From the NCBI RefSeq assembly GCF_014197145.1, contig NZ_JACIEZ010000001.1, positions 124,001-188,000 on the forward strand: a DNA stretch of 64,000 bases. Direction: 5' to 3'. The position numbers were made by a program, and so were the translations under genes. Source of the stretch: Gellertiella hungarica (GTDB taxonomy: Bacteria; Pseudomonadota; Alphaproteobacteria; Rhizobiales; Rhizobiaceae). Position 1 is the first letter of the stretch. Every line of letters starts with the position of its first letter. The notes beneath the pieces were generated by a model, which saw only the letters and a program-made list of their open reading frames with translations, did not search any database and had not been told where the DNA came from. Of this stretch, positions 44,409 through 54,239 are shown in pieces.

Positions 44409-45905
44409 TCAGTCCGCCTTCTGGCGCCGCGCCGGGAAGAGGATGACGTCGCGGATCGACGGCGCATTGGTGAGCAGCATGATCAGGCGGTCGACGCCGA
44501 TCCCGAGGCCACCGGCCGGCGGCATGCCCTGGTCCATGGCATCGAGGAACTCGTCGTCCAGCTGCTTTTCCTTCTCGCCGCGGGAATGGGCCTGGGTCAG
44601 CTGCTCGACCATGCGGGCCCGCTGCTCGACAGGATCGTTGAGCTCGGAGAAGGCGTTGCCGATTTCCCAGCCGTTGCAATAGGTCTCGAAGCGCTCGACG
44701 AGGCGCGGCTCGCCCGGCACTTCCTTGGCGAAGGGGGAGATGTCCTTCGGGAAATGGGTGACATGCGAAGGCTGGATGAGCGAGCCCTCGACCGTTTCCT
44801 CGAAGATGAAGGCGAGGCATTCGCCCCAGGTTGCGTCCTTCTCCACCTCGAAGCCCTTGGCCTTTGCGGCGGCGCGGGCTTCCTCGTCCGACTTGATGGC
44901 GAGGAAGTCGATGCCGGTCTGCTCGAGCACCGCCTGCGGCATGGGCACGCGGCGGAAGGGACCCTTGAAGGAGATCTGCTTGTCGCCATAGGTGAATTCG
45001 GGAGAGCCGTGGATCTTCACCGCCAGTTCCTCGAACAGGCGCTCCACGAGGTCCATGATGTCCTCGTAATCGGCATAGGCCCAGTAGCATTCCATCATGG
45101 TGAACTCGGGATTGTGCCTTGTGGACACGCCCTCGTTGCGGAAGTTGCGGTTGATCTCGAAGACCTTGTCGGTGAGGCCCGAAACCAGCGTGCGCTTCAG
45201 GAACAGCTCCGGCGCGATGCGCAGGTACATGTCGAGCTTCAGCGTGTTGTGGTGCGTCTTGAAGGGCTCGGCCGTCGCGCCGCCATAGACGGAGTGCAGC
45301 ATGGGCGTCTCGACTTCCATGAAGCCGTCGTTCTCCATGAAGCGGCGAATGCCCGAGACGATCTTCGAGCGCTGCTGGAAGCGCAGCTTCGATTCCTCGT
45401 TGGTGAGGATGTCGAGGTGGCGCTTGCGGTAGCGAAGCTCGATGTCGGCGAGACCGTGATACTTCTCCGGCATGGGAAGAAGCGTCTTGGTCAGCATGGT
45501 GATTTCATGGGCGTTGATGGTCAGCTCGCCGCGCTTGGTGCGGCGGACGGCACCCGTGACGCCGATGATGTCGCCGAGATCGATCATCGGCAGAAGCGCA
45601 CGCGCGGCTTCCGGCGTCGTGTCCTTGTGCGAGAAGATCTGGATCTTGCCCGAGGCGTCGTGGATGTCCATGAACATGCCGGAGTTGCGCGAGGAATAGA
45701 CGCGGCCTGCGACCGTCACGATGTCGCCGGATTCGGTGTCCGGCTCCAGCCCGGCATATTTCTCCGCCAGCTCCGCATTGGTGATCGTGCGGTGGAAATG
45801 GGCGGGATAAACGTCGCCGATCTGCTCGCGCAGCAGCTGAAGCTTCTGGCGGCGCACTTCCGTCGCATCGGAAGAAAGGGCGGTTTCGGTGGTCTTTTCA
45901 GTCAT
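44409..45905 (-). CDS. lysS: Lysyl-tRNA synthetase (class II)
   Basis: The 498-residue enzyme has an N-terminal OB-fold anticodon domain (residues about 60-150, VAGRVYSSRNSG) and a class II catalytic core: motif 1 around FMENDGFMEVETPML, motif 2 around FEINRNFRNEGVSTRHNPEFT and motif 3 with GLGIGVDRLIML at the C-terminus. Normal length. It is downstream of gltX by 15 bases, one operon of two aminoacyl-tRNA synthetases. Confidence 0.95.
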   Translation of the reverse strand: MTEKTTETALSSDATEVRRQKLQLLREQIGDVYPAHFHRTITNAELAEKYAGLEPDTESGDIVTVAGRVYSSRNSGMFMDIHDASGKIQIFSHKDTTPEAARALLPMIDLGDIIGVTGAVRRTKRGELTINAHEITMLTKTLLPMPEKYHGLADIELRYRKRHLDILTNEESKLRFQQRSKIVSGIRRFMENDGFMEVETPMLHSVYGGATAEPFKTHHNTLKLDMYLRIAPELFLKRTLVSGLTDKVFEINRNFRNEGVSTRHNPEFTMMECYWAYADYEDIMDLVERLFEELAVKIHGSPEFTYGDKQISFKGPFRRVPMPQAVLEQTGIDFLAIKSDEEARAAAKAKGFEVEKDATWGECLAFIFEETVEGSLIQPSHVTHFPKDISPFAKEVPGEPRLVERFETYCNGWEIGNAFSELNDPVEQRARMVEQLTQAHSRGEKEKQLDDEFLDAMDQGMPPAGGLGIGVDRLIMLLTNAPSIRDVILFPARRQKAD

Positions 45906-45920
45906 CTTCGCGTCCTGAAA

Positions 45921-47378
45921 TCAGTTCTTCGGGCCGACCATGGAGGCGGCGATCTGGATGGCGAGCTTCAGCCGCTGGCGCACGACCGAGCGGCCGAGCA
46001 GCGCCATGCTGTCGAAGAGCGGCAGCGAGCGCGAGCTGCCGGTGACCGCGACGAAGAGCGGCGCGACGACGACCTTCAGCTTCTTGCCGAGCCGGTCTGC
46101 GACAGCGCGCAGTTCCGCCTCGATGGAGGCGACGGTCCATTCCGGCATCTTCTCGAGATCGGCCTGAACGGTCGAGAGGATCTCGTGCAGCTCTTCCGGC
46201 GTCGACTTCACCTTGGCGAAATCGGCAGCCGTCAGGCCGAGCTCCGACTTCAGCAGGAAGCCGGCAAGATCGGGCAGTTCGCCGAGCTTGGTGATGCGCG
46301 AGCGCGACAGCTTCAGGCCTTCCTTCAGGCGGTCGTTCTCGGATGCCCACTCCAGCACGCGGGCGAGGAAGCTTTCTTCCGTGATCGCCTCGCGGATCCA
46401 GCGGCCGTTCAGCCAGTCGAGCTTCTGGATGTCGAAGATCGCGCCGGCCTTGGAGAGGTTTTCCGGATCGAACTTCTCGGCAAGCTCGTCCATGGTCAGA
46501 AGCTCTTCGCCCTCGGCGATCTGGATGAAGAACAGGCCGAGGAAATTCATCAGCGCTTCCGGCAGATAGCCGAGCGCGGAATAATAGGAAATCGAGGTCG
46601 GGTTCTTGCGCTTGGAAAGCTTCGACTTGTCGGCATTGCGCATCAGCGAGAGATGCATGAAGACCGGCGGCTTGAGCCCGAGATACTGGTAGATGAGGAT
46701 GTGCTTCGGCACGGAGGCGAGCCATTCTTCGCCGCGCGCCACATGGGTGATCTTCATCAGGTGGTCGTCGACCACGTTTGCCATGTGGTAGGTCGGCATG
46801 CCGTCGGCCTTGAGCAGCACCTGCATGTCGACCGCATCCCACGGGATTTCCACTTCGCCGTAGACGCCGTCGACGAACTTGCACGAACCTTCGGTGGGGA
46901 TCTTCATGCGCACGACATGGGGTTCGCCGGCGGCCATGCGCGCCGTCACTTCCTCGGCCTTCAGGTTCAGGCAGAGGCCGTCATATTTCGGCGGCTTGCC
47001 GGCCGCGCGCTGGTCCTCGCGCATCTTCTCCAGCCGCTCGGGCGTGCAGAAGCAGCAGAAGGCGTGTCCGTCCTTGACCATCTTCTCGACGAAGGGACGG
47101 TAGATCTCCTTGCGGTCGGACTGGCGGTAGGGGCCGTAGGGGCCGCCGACATCGGGGCCTTCCGACCATTTCAGTCCGCACCATTTCAGGGCGTCCAGCA
47201 CCTTCTGCTCGAATTCCGGCGTGGAGCGGGTCGCGTCCGTATCCTCGATGCGCAGGATGAACTCGCCACCGTGCTTCTTGGCGAAGAGGTAGTTGAACAG
47301 CGCGATATAGGCGGTGCCGACATGCGGTTCGCCGGTGGGAGAAGGTGCAATGCGTACGCGGACGCCGGAAGTGGTCAT
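45921..47378 (-). CDS. gltX: Glutamyl-tRNA synthetase
   Basis: The 485-residue class I synthetase has the HIGH-like motif in PSPTGEPHVGTAY near residues 11-23 and KLSKR in place of KMSKS near 250. A zinc-binding-like CFCTPERL stretch lies near residue 110, where bacterial GltX often has Cys residues. The start at 47378 (MTTSGVRVRIAPSPTG) is the family start; in-frame codons upstream are not coding. Second gltX copies occur in alphaproteobacteria, and the non-discriminating form also charges tRNA-Gln; that cannot be decided here. It is followed by lysS. Confidence 0.95.
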   Translation of the reverse strand: MTTSGVRVRIAPSPTGEPHVGTAYIALFNYLFAKKHGGEFILRIEDTDATRSTPEFEQKVLDALKWCGLKWSEGPDVGGPYGPYRQSDRKEIYRPFVEKMVKDGHAFCCFCTPERLEKMREDQRAAGKPPKYDGLCLNLKAEEVTARMAAGEPHVVRMKIPTEGSCKFVDGVYGEVEIPWDAVDMQVLLKADGMPTYHMANVVDDHLMKITHVARGEEWLASVPKHILIYQYLGLKPPVFMHLSLMRNADKSKLSKRKNPTSISYYSALGYLPEALMNFLGLFFIQIAEGEELLTMDELAEKFDPENLSKAGAIFDIQKLDWLNGRWIREAITEESFLARVLEWASENDRLKEGLKLSRSRITKLGELPDLAGFLLKSELGLTAADFAKVKSTPEELHEILSTVQADLEKMPEWTVASIEAELRAVADRLGKKLKVVVAPLFVAVTGSSRSLPLFDSMALLGRSVVRQRLKLAIQIAASMVGPKN

Positions 47379-47509
47379 GATGCTTGCCCGTGCTGCGGTG
47401 AAGGGTCGGTGCCGGTGCTCGCGCGCCATGCGCTGGCGGGCCGCCCTCGTTCATTCAGGATAGGTCTGGCCTTAGGCCATATTCAGCCCGGTCCGTCAAG
47501 CAAAAGGCA

Positions 47510-49282
47510 CTAATGGATCGGCCATACCCAGAGAAGCGCCGGTATGCTTGCAGCGCTGATCATGAGCGAGAGCGGCAGGCCGAGGCGGGCGTAATCGCTG
47601 AAGCGGTAGCCGCCCGGACCCATGACCAGCGTGTTGCACTGGTGGCCGATGGGGGTGAGAAAGTCGCAGGCCGCGCCGATCGCGACGGCCATGAGAAAGG
47701 CCTCCGGCCGGTAGTCGAGTTCGGTCGCGAAGCTCGCCGCAATGGGTCCCATCACAAGCACGGTCGCGGCATTGTTGAGAAAGGGGGTCACCGCCATCGT
47801 CGTGACGAGCAGGATCGCCAGCGCGCCATAGGCCGGAAGACCGGAGGCCACGCTGCCCAGCCAGTGGGCAATCAGGTCGGTTGCTCCGGTGGTTCTCAGG
47901 CTGTCGCTGACGGGAATGAGCGCGGCGAGCATCACGAGGATCGGCCCGTCGACCGACTTGTAGACGTCGGCAAGCGGCAGCTCGCGGAAGACCACCATCA
48001 TCACCGCCGCGGCAAAGAAGGCGACCGGCACAGGCACCCAGCCGAAGGCGGTCACGATCATCGCGAGCCCGAGAATGGCCAGCGGGACCCACACGTTGCG
48101 CGGGGTGCCGAGCAGGATTGCCCGTTCCGCAAGCGGCAGCAGGCCGAAATCCTGCAGGAAGCCCGGAAGGCTGCGCCGCGTGCCCTGGAGAAGCAGGAGG
48201 TCGCCGGCTCGGATGGTGATGTCGGCGGTGCGGTCCGAAAGGCGCTGGCCCTGCCGGTTTATCGCCAGCAGGCTGATGCCGTAATTGTTGAGAAGGGCGA
48301 TCTCCCGTGCAGAGACGCCGATGAGACCGGAATTGACCGATACCGATACCTCGATGGCGGCAAGGTCGCCCGCCGGGCTCGCCTGTCCCGAGGCATTGGC
48401 GGCAGGAATGGTCAGCCTTGCGCCCGCGACCAGCCGGTCCAGTGCGGCCGGCGGGCCCTCGAGCAGCAGCGTATCCCCGGCCTTGAGTGTGAGGTCCGGG
48501 AAGGGGGCCCTGCGCGAAACGCCGCGCAGCACGCCGGTGGCGATCACCTCCCCGTCGCCGAGCGACAGCACCTCGCGCAGCTCGCGGCCGTTCATCGGGC
48601 TCTGCTCGGCCACGATGGCCTCCGCCGAGTAGGTCTCGTTCTCAAGCGTCTCGTTCAGCGATCCGCCCTGGGCGGTACGTGTCGGGACAAGCCGGTTGAA
48701 CAGCAGCAGGAAGAGGAAGCCGATCCCGGCGAGAATCGCGCCGACGGGGGTGAAGTCGAACATGGTGAAGGGTTCGCCGCCGAACTCTGCCCGCAGGCGC
48801 GAGACCACGATGTTGGGCGAGGTGCCGATCTGCGTCATCAGCCCGCCGAGAAGGGCCGCAAAGGCCATCGGCATCAGGTAGCGGGAGGGGGAGCGCCCGG
48901 ACTTCTTCGCAAACTGGAAGGCGACCGGCATCATGATGGCCAGGGCGCCGATGTTCTTGATGAACGCGGAGAGGATCGTCACGACCCCCACGAGAAGCGC
49001 CAGCTGCGCGTGGAAGGAGGAGAGGTTCGGAAAGAAGCGCTTGATGGCGAGATCCACCACGCCGGAGCGGGCAACGCCGGCACTGACAATCAGCGCGCTG
49101 GCGACGATGATGACGATGTCGTCACTGAAACCGCTGAAGGCCTTTTCGAAGGGAACGATGCCCACGCCGACGGCGATCAGGAGGGACAGGACGGCCACGA
49201 GGTCATAGCGCAGCTTTTCCACGACGAAGGCGATCATCATCAGGGCGATGACGCCGAAGGCGAGCGCTTGGGGAAGGGTCAT
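47510..49282 (-). CDS. SLC13-family permease with two RCK_C (TrkA-C) domains
   Basis: The 590-residue protein has about ten to twelve membrane helices split by a large soluble insert (residues about 205-395) that holds two RCK_C-type ligand-binding domains (FPDLTLKAGDTLLLEGP, then SDRTADITIRAGDLLLLQG, partly quoted). NIGALAIMMPVA and TQIGTSPNIVVS in the first half and NNAATVLVMGPIA and DFLTPIGHQCN in the second are the pairs of substrate-site loops of DASS/SLC13 carriers. They import sulfate, di- or tricarboxylates with sodium. With the regulatory insert, sulfate or another anion is likely, but not proven. It is a single gene; gltX begins 132 bases downstream. Confidence 0.87.
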   Translation of the reverse strand: MTLPQALAFGVIALMMIAFVVEKLRYDLVAVLSLLIAVGVGIVPFEKAFSGFSDDIVIIVASALIVSAGVARSGVVDLAIKRFFPNLSSFHAQLALLVGVVTILSAFIKNIGALAIMMPVAFQFAKKSGRSPSRYLMPMAFAALLGGLMTQIGTSPNIVVSRLRAEFGGEPFTMFDFTPVGAILAGIGFLFLLLFNRLVPTRTAQGGSLNETLENETYSAEAIVAEQSPMNGRELREVLSLGDGEVIATGVLRGVSRRAPFPDLTLKAGDTLLLEGPPAALDRLVAGARLTIPAANASGQASPAGDLAAIEVSVSVNSGLIGVSAREIALLNNYGISLLAINRQGQRLSDRTADITIRAGDLLLLQGTRRSLPGFLQDFGLLPLAERAILLGTPRNVWVPLAILGLAMIVTAFGWVPVPVAFFAAAVMMVVFRELPLADVYKSVDGPILVMLAALIPVSDSLRTTGATDLIAHWLGSVASGLPAYGALAILLVTTMAVTPFLNNAATVLVMGPIAASFATELDYRPEAFLMAVAIGAACDFLTPIGHQCNTLVMGPGGYRFSDYARLGLPLSLMISAASIPALLWVWPIH

Positions 49283-49471
49283 GCGATGTCAATCCTTGCT
49301 TGTCCGATGCGCCAGACAAGGATTGCACCGCAGTGCATGCGCCGCCTTGCCGGACGCATGCGTCCGGCTGCGTGCTCAAGCCCCCCTTGAATTGGCACCG
49401 AGCCAGAATGCGCGAGGGGCAGAAAGGTTCCGGCCAGCTGTAACGCTCGGGCCGGAACCGGGCTGATGCCG

Positions 49472-50215
49472 TCAGTGGGCGGTCGGCTTCTTCTTCTTGC
49501 GCCGCGCCAGCATGTTGAGGATCTCGACCAGCGCCGAGAAGGCCATGGCGGCGTAGATGTAGCCCTTGGGCACATGGAAGCCCATGCCGTCGGCAATGAG
49601 CGTCATGCCGATCATCATCAGGAAGCCGAGTGCCAGCATCACGATGGTGGGATTGCGCTCGATGAAGGCGGACAGCGGACCCGAGGCCACGAGCATGACC
49701 GTCACGGCGAAGACGACGGCGATGACCATGATCGGCAGGTGCGGCGTCATGCCGACCGCGGTGATGATGCTGTCGATGGAGAAGACGAGGTCGAGCAGGA
49801 GGATCTGGCCGATCGCGGAGGCCAGCGTGTTGTTCGCCGAGCTTGCGATGAAGTCCTCGCCCTTTTCTTCGGGGTCCACGTTGTGGTGAATTTCCTTGGT
49901 GGCCTTCCACACGAGGAAGAGACCGCCGCCGATCAGGATCATATCCTTCCAGGAGAAGGCATGGCCGAAGAGTTCGAAGACCGGTTCGGTAAGGTGGACG
50001 ATCCAGGCAGCGGTGCCGAGCAGGGCAAGCCGGAGGATGAGCGCCAGGGCGATGCCGATGTTGCGGGCCGGGCGGCGCTGTTCGGGCGGCAGCTTGTTGG
50101 TCAGGATCGAAATGAAGACCAGGTTGTCGATGCCGAGAACCACCTCCATGACGATGAGGGTGATGAGGGCAATCCAGGCGGAAGGGTCCTGGAGAAGGGC
50201 GGCGATGTCCTGCAT
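49472..50215 (-). CDS. TerC-family integral membrane protein
   Basis: The 247-residue protein has seven to nine membrane helices, opening with [17 protein letters not shown] (metal-site Glu and Asp near residues 23-29) and [18 protein letters not shown] near 135-152, the two acidic motifs of the TerC family. These proteins are linked to tellurite resistance and, more recently, to manganese export that supplies extracytoplasmic metalloenzymes. No yybP-ykoY-type manganese riboswitch is visible in the 160 bases upstream. It is monocistronic. Confidence 0.9.
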   Translation of the reverse strand: MQDIAALLQDPSAWIALITLIVMEVVLGIDNLVFISILTNKLPPEQRRPARNIGIALALILRLALLGTAAWIVHLTEPVFELFGHAFSWKDMILIGGGLFLVWKATKEIHHNVDPEEKGEDFIASSANNTLASAIGQILLLDLVFSIDSIITAVGMTPHLPIMVIAVVFAVTVMLVASGPLSAFIERNPTIVMLALGFLMMIGMTLIADGMGFHVPKGYIYAAMAFSALVEILNMLARRKKKKPTAH

Positions 50216-50375
50216 GAGGGGCGTCTCCTGTCGTGGCGGCTCTCGGTCCCGGCACCGGGCCTGTCGCAGTCTGCGCGATAGGCCGCGTCAGCCACCGGAA
50301 TACCGATTCCGAGCCTGGTCGGGAAGGCGCGCTTAGCACAGTCCGCGCCTGCCTGCAAAGCAGGCGGAGCCCGCT

Positions 50376-51062
50376 TTATCCCCTTTGCTTGCCGTAGGTT
50401 GCAAGAAACATCCTGACGGCGCTGGCTACGGTGCGGTCGATCTCCTCCCGCGGCACGGCCTTGTCGAGCTTGCCGAAGAGGCGAGGCTTGAAGAGCCCGG
50501 CGGTCGACAGCTCCATGAACTGGATCGCGGCGAGCGGCACGTCGTCCAGCTCGACATGACCGGCTTCCACCTGGCTGGCAAGGTAGGTTTCGATGACGGA
50601 GCGGACGCTGTCCGGACCGGTCGTGAAGAAGCGGTTGGCAAGTTGCGGCATCCGCTCGATGACGCCGATCACCGTGCGCATCGCATAGATGGTGCCCGGG
50701 CTCAGCACATGCGTGGCAAGGGCGGTTCCGAAACTGGTGAGGTTTTCCTCGATGGAGCCGTCGCCGGACAGCGCGCTGCGCATGGAGGCAACCAGCCGCG
50801 ATCTTTCCCGTTCTATGAGCGCGGCGAAGAGATCTTCCTTGTTGTTGAAGTAGACGTAGATCGTGCCCTTCGAAACCTGCGCCTCGCGGGTGATGTCGTT
50901 CATCGTGGCGGCATCGAAGCCCGCCTTCATGAAGACGCGCTTCGCCCCCTCGAGGATCTGGTCGCGCTTGCGCGGATCCTCGCCCGCCGCCCGTCGTCCG
51001 ACGCCGGCGGGTTCGGCGCAGACGGTCACGGCGCCAGGCACAGGGGAGGACATATCAGACAT
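50376..51062 (-). CDS. TetR-family repressor of the adjacent efflux operon
   Basis: The 228-residue protein has a 30-residue unordered start, then the TetR helix-turn-helix (residues about 38-80: ATMNDITREAQVSKGTIYVYF) and a helical ligand domain of the AefR/TtgR C-terminal type. It is divergent from the HlyD/MFS efflux genes, with 127 bases between that contain two palindromes, TCGAACC-N4-GGTTCGA types, as expected for a repressor of this operon and of itself. The ligand is probably a toxic hydrophobic compound. Met4 is a second start option. Confidence 0.9.
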   Translation of the reverse strand: MSDMSSPVPGAVTVCAEPAGVGRRAAGEDPRKRDQILEGAKRVFMKAGFDAATMNDITREAQVSKGTIYVYFNNKEDLFAALIERERSRLVASMRSALSGDGSIEENLTSFGTALATHVLSPGTIYAMRTVIGVIERMPQLANRFFTTGPDSVRSVIETYLASQVEAGHVELDDVPLAAIQFMELSTAGLFKPRLFGKLDKAVPREEIDRTVASAVRMFLATYGKQRG

Positions 51063-51085
51063 GCTTTACCATTGATCAGAACTTT

Positions 51086-51103
51086 TCGAACCGGATGGTT
51101 CGA
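51086..51103. promoter_or_regulatory. TetR operator 1
   Basis: TCGAACCGGATGGTTCGA is a perfect palindrome of 7-base arms around a 4-base spacer, 23 bases upstream of the TetR start on the minus strand. Together with the copy at 51150 it gives the site consensus TCGAACC-N4-GGTTCGA. Confidence 0.75.
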
Positions 51104-51149
51104 TTTCGCTTGATATGAAACTTTAATGACCCTATGTCAATGTCACAAA

Positions 51150-51167
51150 TCAAACCGTTCGGTTCGA
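51150..51167. promoter_or_regulatory. TetR operator 2
   Basis: TCAAACCGTTCGGTTCGA has one mismatch to the perfect arms of operator 1 and lies 22 bases before the HlyD start. The centres of the two sites are 64 bases apart, about six helical turns, so dimers could bind the same face of the DNA. Confidence 0.7.
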
Positions 51168-51189
51168 TAGATTCTCAACAGGCGCGACG

Positions 51190-52404
51190 ATGGCATCCAA
51201 TACCAGAGCAGGCAAGATCAGGGCGGTCGAAAGCGAAGAGCCCCGGGCGGACGTGACCGGCGAGGAGAACGTCGGCGCGGCCGCACAGGCCCCGGAGGCA
51301 GAAGCTCCGCGCGCCGTGGAGGCCGAGGAGCGCGCGCCCATGGCGGCGGCCGCACCGGCGCCCGCCAAGAAGAAACGCCGCGGCTTCGTGCTGCCGGTGA
51401 TCCTGCTGGCGCTTCTCGGCGCCGGCGGCTGGTATGGCTACAATTACTGGGTCGACGGCCGCTTCATGGTGTCGACCGACGATGCCTATATCCAGGGTGA
51501 CATGGCGACGATCTCGCCGAAGGTGTCCGGCTATGTGGAAAAGGTCCATGTGGTGGCGAACCAGCCGGTCAAGGCCGGCGACCCTCTGGTGACGCTCGAT
51601 TCCGGCGATTACCGCATCGCGGCCGATCAGGCCAAGGCACAGATTGCATCCGCCAAGCTCTCGCTCGACCGTATCGATGCGCAGATCGTCGGCGCAGAGG
51701 CGCAGCTCAAGCAGGCGGAAGCCCAGCAGCAGGCCAACATCGCCCAGCAGCGCGGCGCGCGCCTGACCCAGAACCGGGCCAAGGAGCTGTCGAGCCGTGC
51801 CGTCAGCAGCGCGGCATCGCTGGATGCAGCCGACGTGACGCTCGCCCAGGCCGATGCTTCCGTCCATGCCGGCGAGGCGGCCATTGCGGTTGCCAAGGCC
51901 AATATCGGCCTTCTGCATGCACAGCGCGCCGAGGCCGAAAGCACCATCCGCACCATGGAACTGGCGCTCGAGAAGGCGCAACGGGATCTTTCCTTCACCA
52001 CCCTGAAGGCCCCCTATGACGGCGTGATCGGCAATGTGTCCGTGCAGGCAGGCGACCTGGTCTCGCCCGGTGCCCGCCTTGCGGCTCTGGTTCCGGTCAG
52101 CGATCTCTTCATCGAGGCCAACTTCAAGGAAACGCAGGTCGCGCGCATCGTTCCGGGCTCCAGGGTGCATATCCATGTCGACGCCTACAAGGACCAGGAT
52201 CTGGTCGGCACGGTGACCTCGATTTCGCCGGCCTCGGGTTCCGTCTTCTCCATGCTGCCGGCCGAAAACGCCACCGGCAACTTCACCAAGGTGGTGCAGC
52301 GCATTCCGGTTCGGATCGCCATCCCCGCCGACAAGCTGAAGGAAGGCCATCTGCGGGCCGGCATGAGCGTCGTGGTGGATGTCGATACCCGCACGGCTCC
52401 CTGA
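51190..52404 (+). CDS. HlyD/EmrA-family membrane fusion protein
   Basis: The 404-residue protein has a 60-residue cytoplasmic, Ala/Glu-rich start, one membrane helix (residues about 65-85), the split biotinyl-lipoyl domain beginning at STDDAYIQGDMATISPKVSGYV (about 96-117), a coiled-coil hairpin (about 140-260, Gln/Ala-rich) and the beta-barrel after LKAPYDGVIGNVSVQAGDLV. It bridges an inner-membrane transporter and an outer-membrane channel. It is followed by a DHA2-type MFS gene (EmrB-like) after 126 bases. No TolC-like gene is nearby. Confidence 0.9.
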   Translation: MASNTRAGKIRAVESEEPRADVTGEENVGAAAQAPEAEAPRAVEAEERAPMAAAAPAPAKKKRRGFVLPVILLALLGAGGWYGYNYWVDGRFMVSTDDAYIQGDMATISPKVSGYVEKVHVVANQPVKAGDPLVTLDSGDYRIAADQAKAQIASAKLSLDRIDAQIVGAEAQLKQAEAQQQANIAQQRGARLTQNRAKELSSRAVSSAASLDAADVTLAQADASVHAGEAAIAVAKANIGLLHAQRAEAESTIRTMELALEKAQRDLSFTTLKAPYDGVIGNVSVQAGDLVSPGARLAALVPVSDLFIEANFKETQVARIVPGSRVHIHVDAYKDQDLVGTVTSISPASGSVFSMLPAENATGNFTKVVQRIPVRIAIPADKLKEGHLRAGMSVVVDVDTRTAP

Positions 52405-52530
52405 GCGGACCGGCTGACGGGGAGTGTTTCCGGGCGGCTTGTCGGATGGCGGGCCGCCCCATTGTTTCGGCTTTGTCGCGAAGCGGACGGGGTTGAGCCC
52501 GGCTTCGGCGGGAATGAGTGAGGCCAGGCC

Positions 52531-54123
52531 ATGGCGGCCACAGCTACGATGAAGGCACCCGGCTCCGTTGCCGTGGCACGCGAGGACGAGCGCATGGACC
52601 CGAAACGGGTCATCGCCTTCTTCGCCATGGTGTTCGGCATGTTCATGGCGATCCTGGACATCCAGATCGTCTCGGCATCGCTTGCCGAGATCCAGGCGGG
52701 CCTTTCTGCCGGTTCCGACGAGATCGCCTGGGTGCAGACGGCCTATCTGATCGCGGAAGTGATCATGATCCCGCTTTCGGGCACGCTGGCGCGCATCGTG
52801 TCGACGCGCGTGCTGTTCTCGGTATCCGCCGCCGGCTTCACCCTCGCCTCGGCGATGGCGGCGACCGCCACCAACATCGACCAGATGATCATCTACCGCG
52901 CCATTCAGGGCTTCATCGGCGGGGGAATGATCCCTTCGGTCTTTGCCGCGGCCTTCACGATCTTCCCGGCCTCCAAGCGCCCGATCGTCTCCCCTCTGAT
53001 CGGTCTCGTGGCGACGCTTGCGCCGACCATCGGCCCGACTGTCGGCGGCTATCTCAGCCATGCCTTCTCCTGGCACTGGCTGTTCCTCATCAACGTCATT
53101 CCCGGCATCATCGTCACCGCGGTGACCTGGACGCTGATCGATTTCGACGAGCCCGATTTCTCGCTCTTCAAGAAATTCGACTGGTGGGGCCTTGCCTCCA
53201 TGGCGGTCTTCCTGGGCTCGCTCGAATATGTGCTCGAGGAAGGCAACAACAAGGACTGGTTCAGCGACGACAAGATCGTGATCGGCACGGTCGTGATGAG
53301 CATCGGCGCGATCTTCTTCTTCTACAGGGCGCTTACCCGCGCCTTTCCGGTGGTGGATCTGCGTGCCTTCAAGGACACGAACTTCGCCGTCGGCTCGATC
53401 TTCTCCTTCATCATGGGCATCGGCCTTTACGGGCTCACCTATCTCTATCCGCTCTATCTCGGGCGCATCCGCGGCTACGATTCGCTCATGATCGGTGAGA
53501 CCATGTTCGTCTCGGGTCTCGCCATGTTCATGACGGCGCCCGTGGCGGGGGCGCTTTCCAGCCGCTTCGATCCGCGCTTCATGATGGCTCTCGGCTTTAC
53601 GGGATTTGCCTGCGGCACCTATCTGATGAGCCACCTGACGGCGGACTGGGACTTCTACGAGCTTCTGGTGCCCCAGATCCTGCGCGGTTGCTCGCTGATG
53701 ATCTGCATGGTGCCGATCAACAACCTGGCGCTCGGAACGCTGCCTCCCGACCGGATCCGCAACGCCTCCGGCCTCTTCAACCTCACCCGGAACCTCGGCG
53801 GTGCGGTGGGGCTCGCGGTCATCAACACGCAGCTCACCAGCCGCTCGCAGGAGCATTTCGCCCGCCTCTCGGAGCATATCAACTTCTCCAACAAGGAAGC
53901 CCTCAACTGGCTGAAATCTGTGGCCGGCAACTACCAGAGCTACGGGCTGGACGGGAACGCGGTTGCGCTCAAGAAGCTGAACGGCATGGTCATCCAGCAG
54001 AGCTGGATCCTGTCCTTCATCGACATCTTCATGGGGCTCACCGTGCTCTTCGCCGCCCTCGTGCTGCTGGTCGCGCTGATGAAGAAGCCGAAGGCGGCGG
54101 GAGCAGGGGGCTCCGGCCACTGA
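52531..54123 (+). CDS. DHA2-family MFS efflux transporter (EmrB/QacA-like)
   Basis: The 530-residue protein has fourteen predicted membrane helices. LDIQIVSASLAEIQ near residue 44 is the D1 motif region of DHA2 drug exporters and GLVATLAPTIGPTVGGYLS near 158-176 holds the helix-5 C motif (GP-x2-GG). It pairs with the upstream HlyD protein for proton-driven export of toxic compounds to the outside, as EmrAB does. Start Met at 52531 precedes a 25-residue polar tail. Gene order and the TetR repressor upstream support one inducible efflux operon. Confidence 0.92.
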   Translation: MAATATMKAPGSVAVAREDERMDPKRVIAFFAMVFGMFMAILDIQIVSASLAEIQAGLSAGSDEIAWVQTAYLIAEVIMIPLSGTLARIVSTRVLFSVSAAGFTLASAMAATATNIDQMIIYRAIQGFIGGGMIPSVFAAAFTIFPASKRPIVSPLIGLVATLAPTIGPTVGGYLSHAFSWHWLFLINVIPGIIVTAVTWTLIDFDEPDFSLFKKFDWWGLASMAVFLGSLEYVLEEGNNKDWFSDDKIVIGTVVMSIGAIFFFYRALTRAFPVVDLRAFKDTNFAVGSIFSFIMGIGLYGLTYLYPLYLGRIRGYDSLMIGETMFVSGLAMFMTAPVAGALSSRFDPRFMMALGFTGFACGTYLMSHLTADWDFYELLVPQILRGCSLMICMVPINNLALGTLPPDRIRNASGLFNLTRNLGGAVGLAVINTQLTSRSQEHFARLSEHINFSNKEALNWLKSVAGNYQSYGLDGNAVALKKLNGMVIQQSWILSFIDIFMGLTVLFAALVLLVALMKKPKAAGAGGSGH

Positions 54124-54149
54124 TCCTGCCCATCATCGACACCCAGCGG

Positions 54150-54173
54150 ATGGCGCCCCTGAGGCGCCATTTT
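54150..54173 (+). terminator. Rho-independent terminator of the efflux operon
   Basis: ATGGCGCC-cctga-GGCGCCAT followed by TTT, starting 27 bases after the MFS stop codon. An 8-base-pair perfect stem. Confidence 0.75.
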
Positions 54174-54239
54174 CATGCCTGCCGAAAAATCTGATTTACG
54201 TACCTCAAAAATCCCGCTAAGCAGGCTGCGGGAGAAAAC

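Noticed and set aside
44586-47513. Open frame of 975 codons opposite lysS and gltX
   Set aside because: Antisense to two aminoacyl-tRNA synthetases; no domain recognisable.
50216-50375. Manganese riboswitch (yybP-ykoY type) ahead of the TerC gene
   Set aside because: The region is G+C-rich and has no aptamer motif I can identify.
51175-54120. Open frame of 981 codons opposite the HlyD/MFS genes
   Set aside because: Antisense frame caused by G+C-rich third positions; crosses the TetR operator region and no family seen.
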